From Candidatus Sulfotelmatobacter sp. (GTDB lineage Bacteria > Acidobacteriota > Terriglobia > Terriglobales > Acidobacteriaceae), in NCBI GenBank assembly GCA_030037575.1, contig JASHRB010000077.1, positions 1 through 5,533 on the forward strand: 5,533 nt of DNA. Direction: 5' to 3'. The position numbers were made by a program, and so were the translations under genes. Positions 1 to 5,533 of the stretch are shown here, piece after piece (the first letter of the stretch is position 1; each line of letters starts with the position of its first letter). The notes under the pieces were generated by a model. It saw only the letters and a list, made by a program, of their open reading frames with translations, searched no databases and was not told the origin of the DNA.

Positions 1-24
1 CGACAGCCGCTTCACGCTAAACGG

Positions 25-1068
25 ATGGTTACACAAATAAACAACAGCGCCCGGCTGGTGTCGATGGCAAGCCCGATGAGTTCAGGGCCGCGGCAAACAA
101 AGACCGCAACCCTGCCGCCGGGGCAATTTCACTGCCTGCTGAATGAGCTGCCGCTGCATTTGATTCCGCGGTGGCAGCTGCGACGATGGTGGCGCGAAGA
201 TGACAGCCAGCCGATTTTTCTGAACCCGAAATGTTTCTTGGTGGTGGCGGGGGAAGTTCCGGCGGAACTGGAACGGAAGCGAGATTTGCTGCGGAATTTC
301 CATTTGCAGGGAACGGTGGCGTGGGTTCGGGATGGGGCGACCAGCTGCTTGCAGCCATTCTGGCTCGGGTTGCGGCTGGGAGAGATTGTTTCGCAGCTGC
401 GAGCCGGAGACCGCGTACCTGACTCTGTGCCGCGGGAAGAGCGCGCCTTACTGGCCGCGTCCGGAATTTTTCTGCGGGAGGGCGAATCGGAGCGGAGAAA
501 TGAGGAGAGGCTGCGGCGGATGGCCGAAAGCTCCGCGCAGTTCAAGCAAAAAGGATATGCCCCTGTCAGCAGTTTGATGCATCCGTTTCACGTTGCCGCC
601 CTGAGACGTTATTACCGACATCAAATTCGGAAAGGAGCGATGGGGCTGGGCGATCAGCAAAGTTCCCGACGTTACGCGGCGCACAACGAAGCCGTGGCTC
701 GATTTTTTCACCATCAGATGACGAATGCGGTGAGCGCAATTGTCGGCCAGGCCATCAAGCCATCGTATGTTTATTTGGCTTCTTATCTGGAGGGGGCCGA
801 GTTAAAAAAGCATGTTGACCGGGAGCAGTGTGAGTTCAGTGTGACGTTGTGCCTGGATTTCTCTCCCGAGCCGGACTTAGCGACGTCGTGGCCGATTCGG
901 TTGGAGACCGGCCAAGGCAAGGTTACGGTTTACCAGGCGTTGGGCGATGGACTGGTGTATCGCGGAACGCGAGTGCCGCATTACCGCCATGCGCTCCCTG
1001 CGGGGCAGACTTCGACTTCGATTTTCTTTCATTACGTCCCGGCAGATTTTTCCGGTAGGCTCGACTGA
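25..1068 (+). CDS. 2-oxoglutarate/Fe(II)-dependent dioxygenase-like protein (prolyl 4-hydroxylase-type fold), 5' end uncertain
   Basis: Predicted non-haem iron oxygenase that would couple 2-oxoglutarate decarboxylation to hydroxylation of an unknown substrate. Numbering from the ATG at 25 (347 aa), the C-terminal third has the family signature: an HxD iron-ligand pair, H263-V-D265, inside KKHVDRE; a core strand SVTLCLDF (272-279); and a distal segment YRGTRVPHYRH with the likely third ligand H319, followed by strand SIFFHYV (332-338). Residues about 30-150 are not recognised. They are rich in Trp, Leu and Arg, and the stretch 110-150 (PFWLGLRLGE..., ERALLAASGIFL) could be a small helical or winged-helix-like domain, which is only a guess. 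Residues 151-175 are charged and probably helical. No signal peptide or membrane helix is visible, so it is probably cytoplasmic. The reading frame is open to the left edge with no in-frame stop, and no clear ribosome binding site precedes the ATG at 25 or the internal ATGs at 64 and 73, so the true start may lie outside the window. Substrate unknown. Confidence 0.8.
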   Translation: MVTQINNSARLVSMASPMSSGPRQTKTATLPPGQFHCLLNELPLHLIPRWQLRRWWREDDSQPIFLNPKCFLVVAGEVPAELERKRDLLRNFHLQGTVAWVRDGATSCLQPFWLGLRLGEIVSQLRAGDRVPDSVPREERALLAASGIFLREGESERRNEERLRRMAESSAQFKQKGYAPVSSLMHPFHVAALRRYYRHQIRKGAMGLGDQQSSRRYAAHNEAVARFFHHQMTNAVSAIVGQAIKPSYVYLASYLEGAELKKHVDREQCEFSVTLCLDFSPEPDLATSWPIRLETGQGKVTVYQALGDGLVYRGTRVPHYRHALPAGQTSTSIFFHYVPADFSGRLD

Positions 1069-1094
1069 CAGCGGTCAAGGAGAATTCGCTAAGT

Positions 1095-3644
1095 CTACTT
1101 CAGCCCCGAAATCACGAACAGCACTGAGACGAGCTGATAGTAGCTGTAGGCGAAGCGAGAAGCATCTGGAGTCATGACGATAGGTGTAATTGAAACAACG
1201 CCGGTGGTGGTTTCGGGCGCGAGCTCCTGCACGAGGCTCTTCTGTCCCGTCCTTACATTCACTTTATAAACGCCGGTGGGAACTGAGCCGCGGCGGTAGA
1301 GATAAACCGATGAGTCGTCCTCGGTCCACTCGATCGGACTGAACCCGGCTTCGAGATTTGGAATGGGGCGAGGCGGGCCGTCGGGGATGGGATAAACAGC
1401 TAGCATGCCGGGTTGGTTGGTGCGAAGAACGTATCGGCCGTCAGGCGAAACAATCCCGCCCGTAATTCCTTCCGGAGTGATAGCAACTGGCTTGCCTCCA
1501 TCGATATTCAGCAAATAGCAGCGGACGCCATGGCCGGGCTCGCTGGCGTTGAGCGTGAAACGCGTTCCATCGGCGAGAAAATGGCCGGCTCCGCTGTGAA
1601 TCTCCGAGAGGCCTGGGGTGGGAATCGTACGCTGTTGACCCGCCCCGGTGGGGACAAGAGTTACTTTTCCCGGGCTGCCGGGAAGAATCGAGATCGCCCA
1701 CTTACCGTCGGGTGATAGCCCCCCAGAACTGCCCGGGCCGAGTTCCACGGGAAGTGATCCGTCAATTTTGCGGATCCCAATCGAGTATTGATTGCCCGCC
1801 GCCTCGCTGGCATCCTCGAATAAAATCAATTGTCCGTCGCTGGACATGTCTTTGGCGACGGTCCAGTCATGCCAGGAAATCTCGGCCGGTTTGCCGTTTC
1901 GAGCGGCGGTTGCCATGGCGAGGCGCTCAGACTCAAGAGTAATGAGCACGCGACCGTCCGAGGCCATGTCTTCGAGCGTCATGCCCATTGGCAGAGCCAA
2001 TATCTTGCGAACATGCGCCGAAAGGTCCACCCCGAGCAACTCGCGGTCGGAGCCGCGCTCGACCGCGGTGAACCAGATCTCTTTTTCGTCAGGAGTCCAC
2101 GCCAGACCATCTTCGGATTCCCATCCGCTGGAAAGAATGCTGACGTGGCCGTTGAGGTCGACGACCGCGACCGAGCCTCGATCATCCCAAAGCGTGGGGT
2201 GATCCAGAAAAGCGATTTTGTCCCCCCGGGGAGAGATGCGAACGTAGCTGACCCAGCCTGTGGTGTGATAGAGCACGCGGCCGATGGGATACTCAATGCG
2301 GTCGCGGCCCTCACTTTGGTGAACCACGGCCAGTTCGCCGTTGGCATCCCAGTCGGCCCAGGCGACGTCGTTGAGCACTTGGCGAGGCGCGCCGCCCGCC
2401 AAGGGGGCACGAGCGAGCACGGCTCCGGAAGTTTCAAGATGCGCTCCATGCTGGCCATGAAGGGCCAGGGCGAGTTCGCCGGTGCGCGAGATTGCGAGTA
2501 GGTTAGCGTCGGTAAGATTCAACGGCTGGCTCAACAGAGAAGCACCAACTGTCGAGAACAGTTGCCGAGGTGCGCCGTTCCAGGCTGCGCCGTAGACGAT
2601 GCCTCGAAAATCGGGAGTAAATCGGGCTGAGTAAACGGTGCCTTGCTCGAAGGTTATGCGGTGATAGGTGGGCGAGACCATGCGCGCCTTCCAGGGATTC
2701 AGGAACAGCAGCGTAGCGGCGAGCAGAGCGCCGGCCAGCGCGGCGAAAATGAGATTTCGCTTGTCTGCAGGACGCCGGAGCTTTGGCTTTCGCGAATTGG
2801 GCTCATCCGAAAGGGTTTCAAGTGCGAAGGCCAGATCACGGGTCGATTGAAAACGATTTTCCGGTTCTTTTTCGAGGCAGTGTTGAACGATCTGCTGAAA
2901 AGGCAGGGGAATGCCGGTCCGCTGCAAGTCGATTTCGGCGGGCTGCCCGCGCAGGATGGCGGTGATGGTGTCGACCTCGGTCTCGCCGCGGAAGGCGCGG
3001 TTGCCGGTGAGCATTTCATAAAGAATCGCGCCAACGCTGAAGATATCACTGCGATGGTCGACCGGTTTGCCGCGCAACTGCTCGGGAGACATGTAGGCGA
3101 CGGTGCCGATGACGGCGCCGCTCTTGGTGATGGTGGTGAGCTCTTCGACGGTACGGCCAGATTCTTCAGCCGACGCCTGCAGTTTCGCGACTCCGAAATC
3201 GAGAATTTTGATTCGCCCGTCGCCGGTCAGGAAAAGATTTTCCGGTTTTAGGTCGCGATGGATGATGCGGCGATCGTGGGCCGCGATGAGCCCCTGCACG
3301 ATCTGCTGAGCGTAATCGAGTGCCTGGTGAACCGGCAGCGGGCCCTCGACAAGACGCTGGCGAAGCGTTTGGCCTTCGAGCAATTCGCAGACGATAAAAG
3401 GCGTGCCTTCGTTAGTTCCCACATCGTAGACGGCAACGATGTTGGGGTGGTTCAACGCCGCAGCGGCGCGCGCCTCGAATTCGAAGCGGCGAAGGTGATC
3501 GGGATTATCGCCGGACGACTGGCGAATCAGCTTGAGGGCGACGTCGCGCCCCAGACGCTCGTCGCGAGCGCGAAAAATCTCGCCCATGGCGCCCGAGCCG
3601 ATCTTCTCGAGGATGCGGTAGTGGCCGATAAGTTCGCCCGACAT
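1095..3644 (-). CDS. Membrane-anchored serine/threonine protein kinase with C-terminal PD40/TolB-like beta-propeller
   Basis: Hanks-type (PknB-like) kinase that would phosphorylate Ser/Thr on unknown partners in response to a signal sensed outside the membrane. Numbering from the ATG at 3644 (849 aa): glycine loop [10 protein letters not shown] (15-24), ATP-binding Lys38 in VALK, probable helix-C Glu57, catalytic loop HRDLKPEN (129-136), DFG (149-151), Thr/Ser-rich activation segment (169-181), and SPE (186-188) in AYMSPEQ. All key residues are intact, and the HRD Arg suggests control by activation-loop phosphorylation. A basic juxtamembrane stretch (286-296) precedes one membrane helix (about 297-316), implying a cytoplasmic kinase and an exported C-terminal part. 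Residues about 325-847 hold about twelve PD40-like motifs such as LSPDGK, ISPRGDK and VSPDGRY, roughly 44 residues apart. A TTG at 3650 in the same frame would add two residues (Met-Pro). ATG is preferred, although neither start has a clear ribosome binding site. The upstream promoter fits either. The protein converges with the oxygenase gene. Ligand and targets are unknown. Confidence 0.93.
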   Translation of the reverse strand: MSGELIGHYRILEKIGSGAMGEIFRARDERLGRDVALKLIRQSSGDNPDHLRRFEFEARAAAALNHPNIVAVYDVGTNEGTPFIVCELLEGQTLRQRLVEGPLPVHQALDYAQQIVQGLIAAHDRRIIHRDLKPENLFLTGDGRIKILDFGVAKLQASAEESGRTVEELTTITKSGAVIGTVAYMSPEQLRGKPVDHRSDIFSVGAILYEMLTGNRAFRGETEVDTITAILRGQPAEIDLQRTGIPLPFQQIVQHCLEKEPENRFQSTRDLAFALETLSDEPNSRKPKLRRPADKRNLIFAALAGALLAATLLFLNPWKARMVSPTYHRITFEQGTVYSARFTPDFRGIVYGAAWNGAPRQLFSTVGASLLSQPLNLTDANLLAISRTGELALALHGQHGAHLETSGAVLARAPLAGGAPRQVLNDVAWADWDANGELAVVHQSEGRDRIEYPIGRVLYHTTGWVSYVRISPRGDKIAFLDHPTLWDDRGSVAVVDLNGHVSILSSGWESEDGLAWTPDEKEIWFTAVERGSDRELLGVDLSAHVRKILALPMGMTLEDMASDGRVLITLESERLAMATAARNGKPAEISWHDWTVAKDMSSDGQLILFEDASEAAGNQYSIGIRKIDGSLPVELGPGSSGGLSPDGKWAISILPGSPGKVTLVPTGAGQQRTIPTPGLSEIHSGAGHFLADGTRFTLNASEPGHGVRCYLLNIDGGKPVAITPEGITGGIVSPDGRYVLRTNQPGMLAVYPIPDGPPRPIPNLEAGFSPIEWTEDDSSVYLYRRGSVPTGVYKVNVRTGQKSLVQELAPETTTGVVSITPIVMTPDASRFAYSYYQLVSVLFVISGLK

Positions 3645-3665
3645 AGGCAAAGCCGATTCGCTGGC

Positions 3666-3694
3666 ATGTTAGGGCGAAGGTAGGACGCAGTCAA
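3666..3694 (-). promoter_or_regulatory. Putative sigma70-type promoter of the kinase gene
   Basis: Read on the minus strand, TTGACT (3694-3689, 5 of 6 to the -35 consensus) is followed after exactly 17 bp by TAACAT (3671-3666, 4 of 6 to the -10 consensus). Transcription would start about 7 bp beyond the -10, near 3659, giving a leader of only about 10-15 nt before the TTG (3650) or ATG (3644) start. That short leader agrees with the absence of a recognisable ribosome binding site. Prediction from motif and spacing only. Confidence 0.45.
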
Positions 3695-3731
3695 TCGCCC
3701 GTCGAGGCCAGGAATAACACACTTACGGGGT

Positions 3732-3748
3732 ATGGGGAAATGCCCCAT
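3732..3748. promoter_or_regulatory. Inverted repeat abutting the yebC -10 element (candidate operator)
   Basis: ATGGGG (3732-3737) and CCCCAT (3743-3748) form a perfect 6-bp inverted repeat around a 5-bp spacer. It fills most of the space where the -35/-10 spacer of the yebC promoter would be, and its last base is the T of the extended -10 TG. A dimeric regulator bound here would interfere with, or reshape, that promoter. The repeat also lies upstream of the -35 of the divergent kinase promoter. No known regulator family is assigned. It could be chance. Confidence 0.35.
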
Positions 3749-3756
3749 GCTATAAT
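3748..3756 (+). promoter_or_regulatory. Extended -10 promoter of yebC
   Basis: TGCTATAAT matches the extended -10 consensus TGnTATAAT perfectly. The position where a -35 would sit (about 3728-3733, GGGTAT) does not resemble TTGACA, which is usual for extended -10 promoters. Transcription would begin near 3763, giving a leader of about 88 nt before the yebC ATG. Motif-based prediction. Confidence 0.6.
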
Positions 3757-3803
3757 TTCGCATACGCCTGTACATTCGAGGCAGCCTGTGGTTTTTCTAG
3801 CGC

Positions 3804-3824
3804 TTACGGGCGAATCCCGCGTAA
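3804..3824 (+). other. Potential hairpin in the yebC leader
   Basis: TTACGGG (3804-3810) can pair with CCCGCGTAA (3816-3824) across a CGAAT loop, with a two-base bulge in the right arm. It lies about 27 nt upstream of the yebC start and leaves the ribosome binding site unpaired, so it is not an obvious translation switch. No T-run follows, so it is not an intrinsic terminator. Weak structural evidence only. Confidence 0.2.
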
Positions 3825-3840
3825 AACAAAATATCACATA

Positions 3841-3845
3841 GAGGT
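3841..3845 (+). promoter_or_regulatory. Shine-Dalgarno sequence of yebC
   Basis: GAGGT lies 6 nt upstream of the ATG at 3852, the expected spacing. It is the clearest ribosome binding site in the window and fixes the yebC start, which also gives the family's canonical N-terminus MSGHSKW. Confidence 0.75.
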
Positions 3846-3851
3846 CTAACC

Positions 3852-4601
3852 ATGTCCGGCCATTCAAAATGGGCCACAATTAAGCATAAAAAGGGCGCGC
3901 TCGACGCCAAGCGCGGAAAAATTTTTACCCGGCTGATTAAGGAAATCAGCATTGCCGCAAAGAACGGTGGGGGCGACCCGGATTCCAATCCGCGCCTGCG
4001 CACGGCGATCATGGCCGCGAAGGCTGAGAACATGCCGGCCGACAACATCAAACGCGCGATCCAGCGCGGCACCGGCGAACTGCCGGGCGCGGTTTACGAA
4101 GAATTTTCGCTCGAAGGCTACGGGCCGGGTGGCGTGGCTCTGTTGCTCGACATCAATACCGACAATCGTAATCGTACAGTCAGTGAAATTCGGCATGTGT
4201 TCGGAAAAAATGGCGGGAACATGGCCGAGGCCGGGGCGGTTTCATGGATGTTCCACAAAAAGGGCGACATCATCATCTCCAAAGGTGCGGCCAAGGAAGA
4301 CGACTTGATGAATATTGTCCTCGAAGCGGGCGGTGAAGATTTGAACGATGACGGCGAGAACTGGGAGATCCTAACTGAGCCCGCCGCTTATGAAGCGGTG
4401 CTCGAGGCGGTGAAGAAAGCCGGGATCGAGCCGGCGTCATCGAGTGTGTCGATGATTCCGCAGACTTACATTAAGTTGGAAGGGCAGGCGGCGAATACGA
4501 TGATCCGGCTGATGGAAGCTCTGGAAGAGCACGACGACGTGCAGAACGTTCACTCGAACTTCGACATCGATCAAAAGCTGCTGGAAGAAGTGGCGGGATA
4601 A
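3852..4601 (+). CDS. yebC: YebC/PmpR/TACO1 family protein (translation factor, formerly annotated as transcriptional regulator)
   Basis: A full-length member of the widely conserved YebC family: 249 aa, the usual length. It begins with the hallmark MSGHSKWATIKHKK and continues with RGKIFTRLIKEI (21-32), DNIKRAIQRGTG (64-75), YGPGGVALLL (90-99), TDNRNRT (103-109), a GGN motif (121-123) and GAVSWMF (128-134), ending in the C-terminal alpha/beta domains (MIPQTYIKLEG, 201-211). No membrane helix or signal is present, so it is cytoplasmic. Family knowledge: some members (PmpR and E. coli YebC) were described as DNA-binding regulators, while human TACO1 and recent bacterial work point to a ribosome-associated factor that relieves stalling, notably on proline-rich stretches. 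The sequence alone cannot decide between these roles. It has its own promoter and ribosome binding site upstream and a strong terminator directly downstream, so it is probably a single-gene unit. The frequent ruvC partner is not adjacent on its 3' side. Confidence 0.97.
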   Translation: MSGHSKWATIKHKKGALDAKRGKIFTRLIKEISIAAKNGGGDPDSNPRLRTAIMAAKAENMPADNIKRAIQRGTGELPGAVYEEFSLEGYGPGGVALLLDINTDNRNRTVSEIRHVFGKNGGNMAEAGAVSWMFHKKGDIIISKGAAKEDDLMNIVLEAGGEDLNDDGENWEILTEPAAYEAVLEAVKKAGIEPASSSVSMIPQTYIKLEGQAANTMIRLMEALEEHDDVQNVHSNFDIDQKLLEEVAG

Positions 4602-4622
4602 TTAGTGAGATCAGTGTGCCAT

Positions 4623-4650
4623 AAAGCCGCCTGGGTGGCGGCTTTTTTTT
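4623..4650 (+). terminator. Rho-independent terminator after yebC
   Basis: The stem AAAGCCGCC (4623-4631) pairs perfectly with GGCGGCTTT (4637-4645) around a TGGGT loop. The GC core is followed by eight T residues (4643-4650). It begins 22 nt after the yebC stop codon and separates yebC transcription from tlyA. Confidence 0.93.
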
Positions 4651-4683
4651 CGCGCCACTTGTTCCGAGGACCGCAGTCAGAAG

Positions 4684-4717
4684 TTTTCAACATAACCGTG
4701 GATAATCTTGTGGAAAA
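4684..4717. promoter_or_regulatory. Cluster of DnaA-box-like 9-mers in the yebC-tlyA intergenic region
   Basis: Three 9-mers resemble the DnaA box TTATCCACA or its complement TGTGGATAA. TTTTCAACA (4684-4692) has 7 of 9 matches. CGTGGATAA (4697-4705) and TGTGGAAAA (4709-4717) each have 8 of 9, both in the complementary orientation. They are spaced 12-13 bp apart. None is a perfect box, and no dnaA, dnaN or gidA gene is in the window, so this is more likely a DnaA-binding or regulatory site, or chance in an AT-richer spacer, than the replication origin. Confidence 0.3.
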
Positions 4718-4761
4718 ACACGGATGTAATTTTGTAAGTGATTCAGGGAGAAATGGTTCAG

Positions 4762-4831
4762 CATTTTGCACCGGAGCGAGTGCTGGCACCTTGGTGGTAT
4801 TTTTGTGGGCGAGCAGAATCATTTTGCACCG
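4762..4831. repeat. 12-bp direct repeat upstream of tlyA
   Basis: CATTTTGCACCG occurs perfectly at 4762-4773 and again at 4820-4831, 58 bp apart start to start. The second copy ends 21 bp before the proposed tlyA start. The flanks are not alike beyond the 12 bp. The rest of this spacer (4651-4852) shows only the DnaA-box-like cluster and a short GTGC/GCAC hairpin (4780-4789). No convincing tlyA promoter was found. Confidence 0.55.
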
Positions 4832-4852
4832 ATTTTATTTTTGAGCGCGCAT

Positions 4853-5533
4853 TTGAAAACGAGACTCGACAAACTTTTGCTGGAGCGCGGGCTTGTCGCT
4901 TCGCGGGAGCACGCACAAGCGCTGATTCTTGCGGGCAAAGTCATGGTGGATGATCGGAAACTGGAAAAGGCAGGAGCGCCGGTTGTCCCGGATGCTTCGA
5001 TTCGTTTGCTCGGCGAAGCTTTGAAATACGTGAGCCGCGGGGGGATTAAGCTGGAGCGTGCACTGGAAGGCTGGCAGATCGAGGTGAACGGAAAGATTTG
5101 CCTCGATGTCGGCGCTTCGACGGGAGGCTTCACCGATTGCCTGTTGCAACACGGCGCGGCGCGGGTAATTGGGGTCGACACCGGCTACGGGCAGATGGAC
5201 TTCAAGCTGCGAAAAGACGCTCGTGTCCGGTTGCTGGAAAAAACCAATGCGCGATACCTCAAAGCGGAGATGATCGGCGAGAGAGTCGATCTTGCGGCCG
5301 TTGACGTTTCGTTTATTTCCGCCACGCTGGTCCTGCCCGCAGTGGTTGAGGCTGGGTTTCCGCAGTCAGCGGAGCAGCGGCGCGGGCGCGAAGCGATTGT
5401 TCTGGTAAAACCGCAGTTTGAAGCGGGAAGGGAATTTGTTGGCAAGGGCGGGATTGTACGGGATGAGTCGGTGCAACTCGCAGCGGTGGAAAAGGTGAGA
5501 ACGAGTCTGCTCGGGCTGGGAGCCAGGCAGACC
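4853..5533 (+). CDS. tlyA: TlyA family rRNA (cytidine-2'-O)-methyltransferase, 3' end outside window
   Basis: S-adenosylmethionine-dependent 2'-O-methyltransferase expected to methylate cytidine in 23S rRNA (C1920 in E. coli numbering), and in some lineages also 16S C1409, during ribosome maturation in the cytoplasm. Numbering from TTG at 4853, 227 residues are present. There is an N-terminal S4 RNA-binding domain (about 2-58, TRLDKLLLERGL...AGKVMVDD), the linker and catalytic-Lys region YVSRGGIKL (59-67, K66), the SAM motif LDVGASTGGF (84-93), DTGYGQMD (109-116), DVSFIS (151-156, D151) and LVKPQFEAG (184-192, K186). K66, D151 and K186 match three of the K-D-K-E catalytic residues known from mycobacterial TlyA. 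The last Glu and the C-terminal tail lie beyond the edge. The only in-frame stop upstream is at 4739-4741. There is no ATG before residue 31, so TTG 4853 is chosen because it gives the usual N-terminus (M)KTRLDKLL. TTG 4841 or GTG 4805 are alternatives. No strong ribosome binding site is present. Confidence 0.95.
   Translation, partial: MKTRLDKLLLERGLVASREHAQALILAGKVMVDDRKLEKAGAPVVPDASIRLLGEALKYVSRGGIKLERALEGWQIEVNGKICLDVGASTGGFTDCLLQHGAARVIGVDTGYGQMDFKLRKDARVRLLEKTNARYLKAEMIGERVDLAAVDVSFISATLVLPAVVEAGFPQSAEQRRGREAIVLVKPQFEAGREFVGKGGIVRDESVQLAAVEKVRTSLLGLGARQT

Noticed and set aside
1830..2501. Plus-strand open frame of 223 codons antisense to the kinase propeller
   Set aside because: It lies wholly inside the kinase gene, its translation shows no recognisable motif, and long antisense frames are common opposite GC-rich genes. 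The kinase frame has clear family motifs.
2643..3251. Plus-strand open frame of 202 codons antisense to the kinase domain
   Set aside because: It is opposite the invariant kinase motifs, is rich in Gly, Asp and Ala as expected of a shadow frame, and has no family signature.
3258..3683. Plus-strand open frame of 141 codons spanning the kinase 5' end
   Set aside because: It is antisense to the kinase glycine loop and catalytic loop and to its promoter, with no recognisable domain or ribosome binding site.
3797..4196. Minus-strand open frames opposite the yebC 5' half
   Set aside because: They are complementary to the highly conserved YebC coding sequence and show no family features of their own.
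4780..4796. GTGC/GCAC and CACC/GGTG small hairpins as a tlyA attenuator
   Set aside because: The arms are only four base pairs with two-base loops and overlap each other, and no T-run follows.
4605..4844. Plus-strand open frame of 79 codons between yebC and tlyA
   Set aside because: It starts at a GTG four bases after the yebC stop and runs straight through the intrinsic terminator. It has no ribosome binding site and no recognisable motif.
4684..4852. Replication origin
   Set aside because: The DnaA-box-like sites are imperfect, there are only three, and no dnaA, dnaN, recF, gidA or AT-rich unwinding region is present.
1..5533. CRISPR array, tRNA, rRNA, insertion sequence or phage genes
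   Set aside because: No regular repeat-spacer pattern, tRNA-like cloverleaf, rRNA segment, transposase motif or terminal inverted repeats were seen on either strand.

Overview
The window looks like ordinary chromosomal DNA of a moderately GC-rich, Gram-negative-type bacterium. The best guess is an Acidobacteriota member of the Koribacter/Terriglobia type. The main clue is a receptor-like Ser/Thr kinase fused through one membrane helix to a long PD40/TolB-like propeller, an architecture greatly expanded in that phylum. The organism call is inference from protein style, not from a marker gene.

Layout, left to right. (1) A plus-strand gene (25-1068, possibly starting before the window) encodes a 2-oxoglutarate/Fe(II) dioxygenase-like protein with an unrecognised N-terminal half. 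(2) It converges, with only 26 bp between stop codons, on a large minus-strand gene (3644-1095) for a membrane-bound Ser/Thr kinase with a periplasmic-type propeller sensor of about twelve repeats. (3) A 207-bp divergent region (3645-3851) holds a sigma70-like promoter for the kinase, an extended -10 promoter for the next gene, and an inverted repeat abutting that -10. (4) yebC (3852-4601, YebC/TACO1 family) has a good ribosome binding site and a textbook intrinsic terminator just after its stop, so it appears to be monocistronic. (5) A roughly 200-bp intergenic region carries a cluster of DnaA-box-like 9-mers and a 12-bp direct repeat. (6) tlyA (4853 to the right edge, 3' end missing) encodes an S4-domain rRNA 2'-O-methyltransferase and probably starts at TTG.

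Functionally, yebC and tlyA are both translation-related (ribosome-associated factor and rRNA methylation) but are separated by a terminator. The kinase and the oxygenase have no obvious functional link to them. I see no CRISPR array, tRNA, rRNA, transposon, phage gene or clear novel multigene system. The items most worth a second look are the regulatory structures around yebC and tlyA and the unassigned N-terminal half of the oxygenase.
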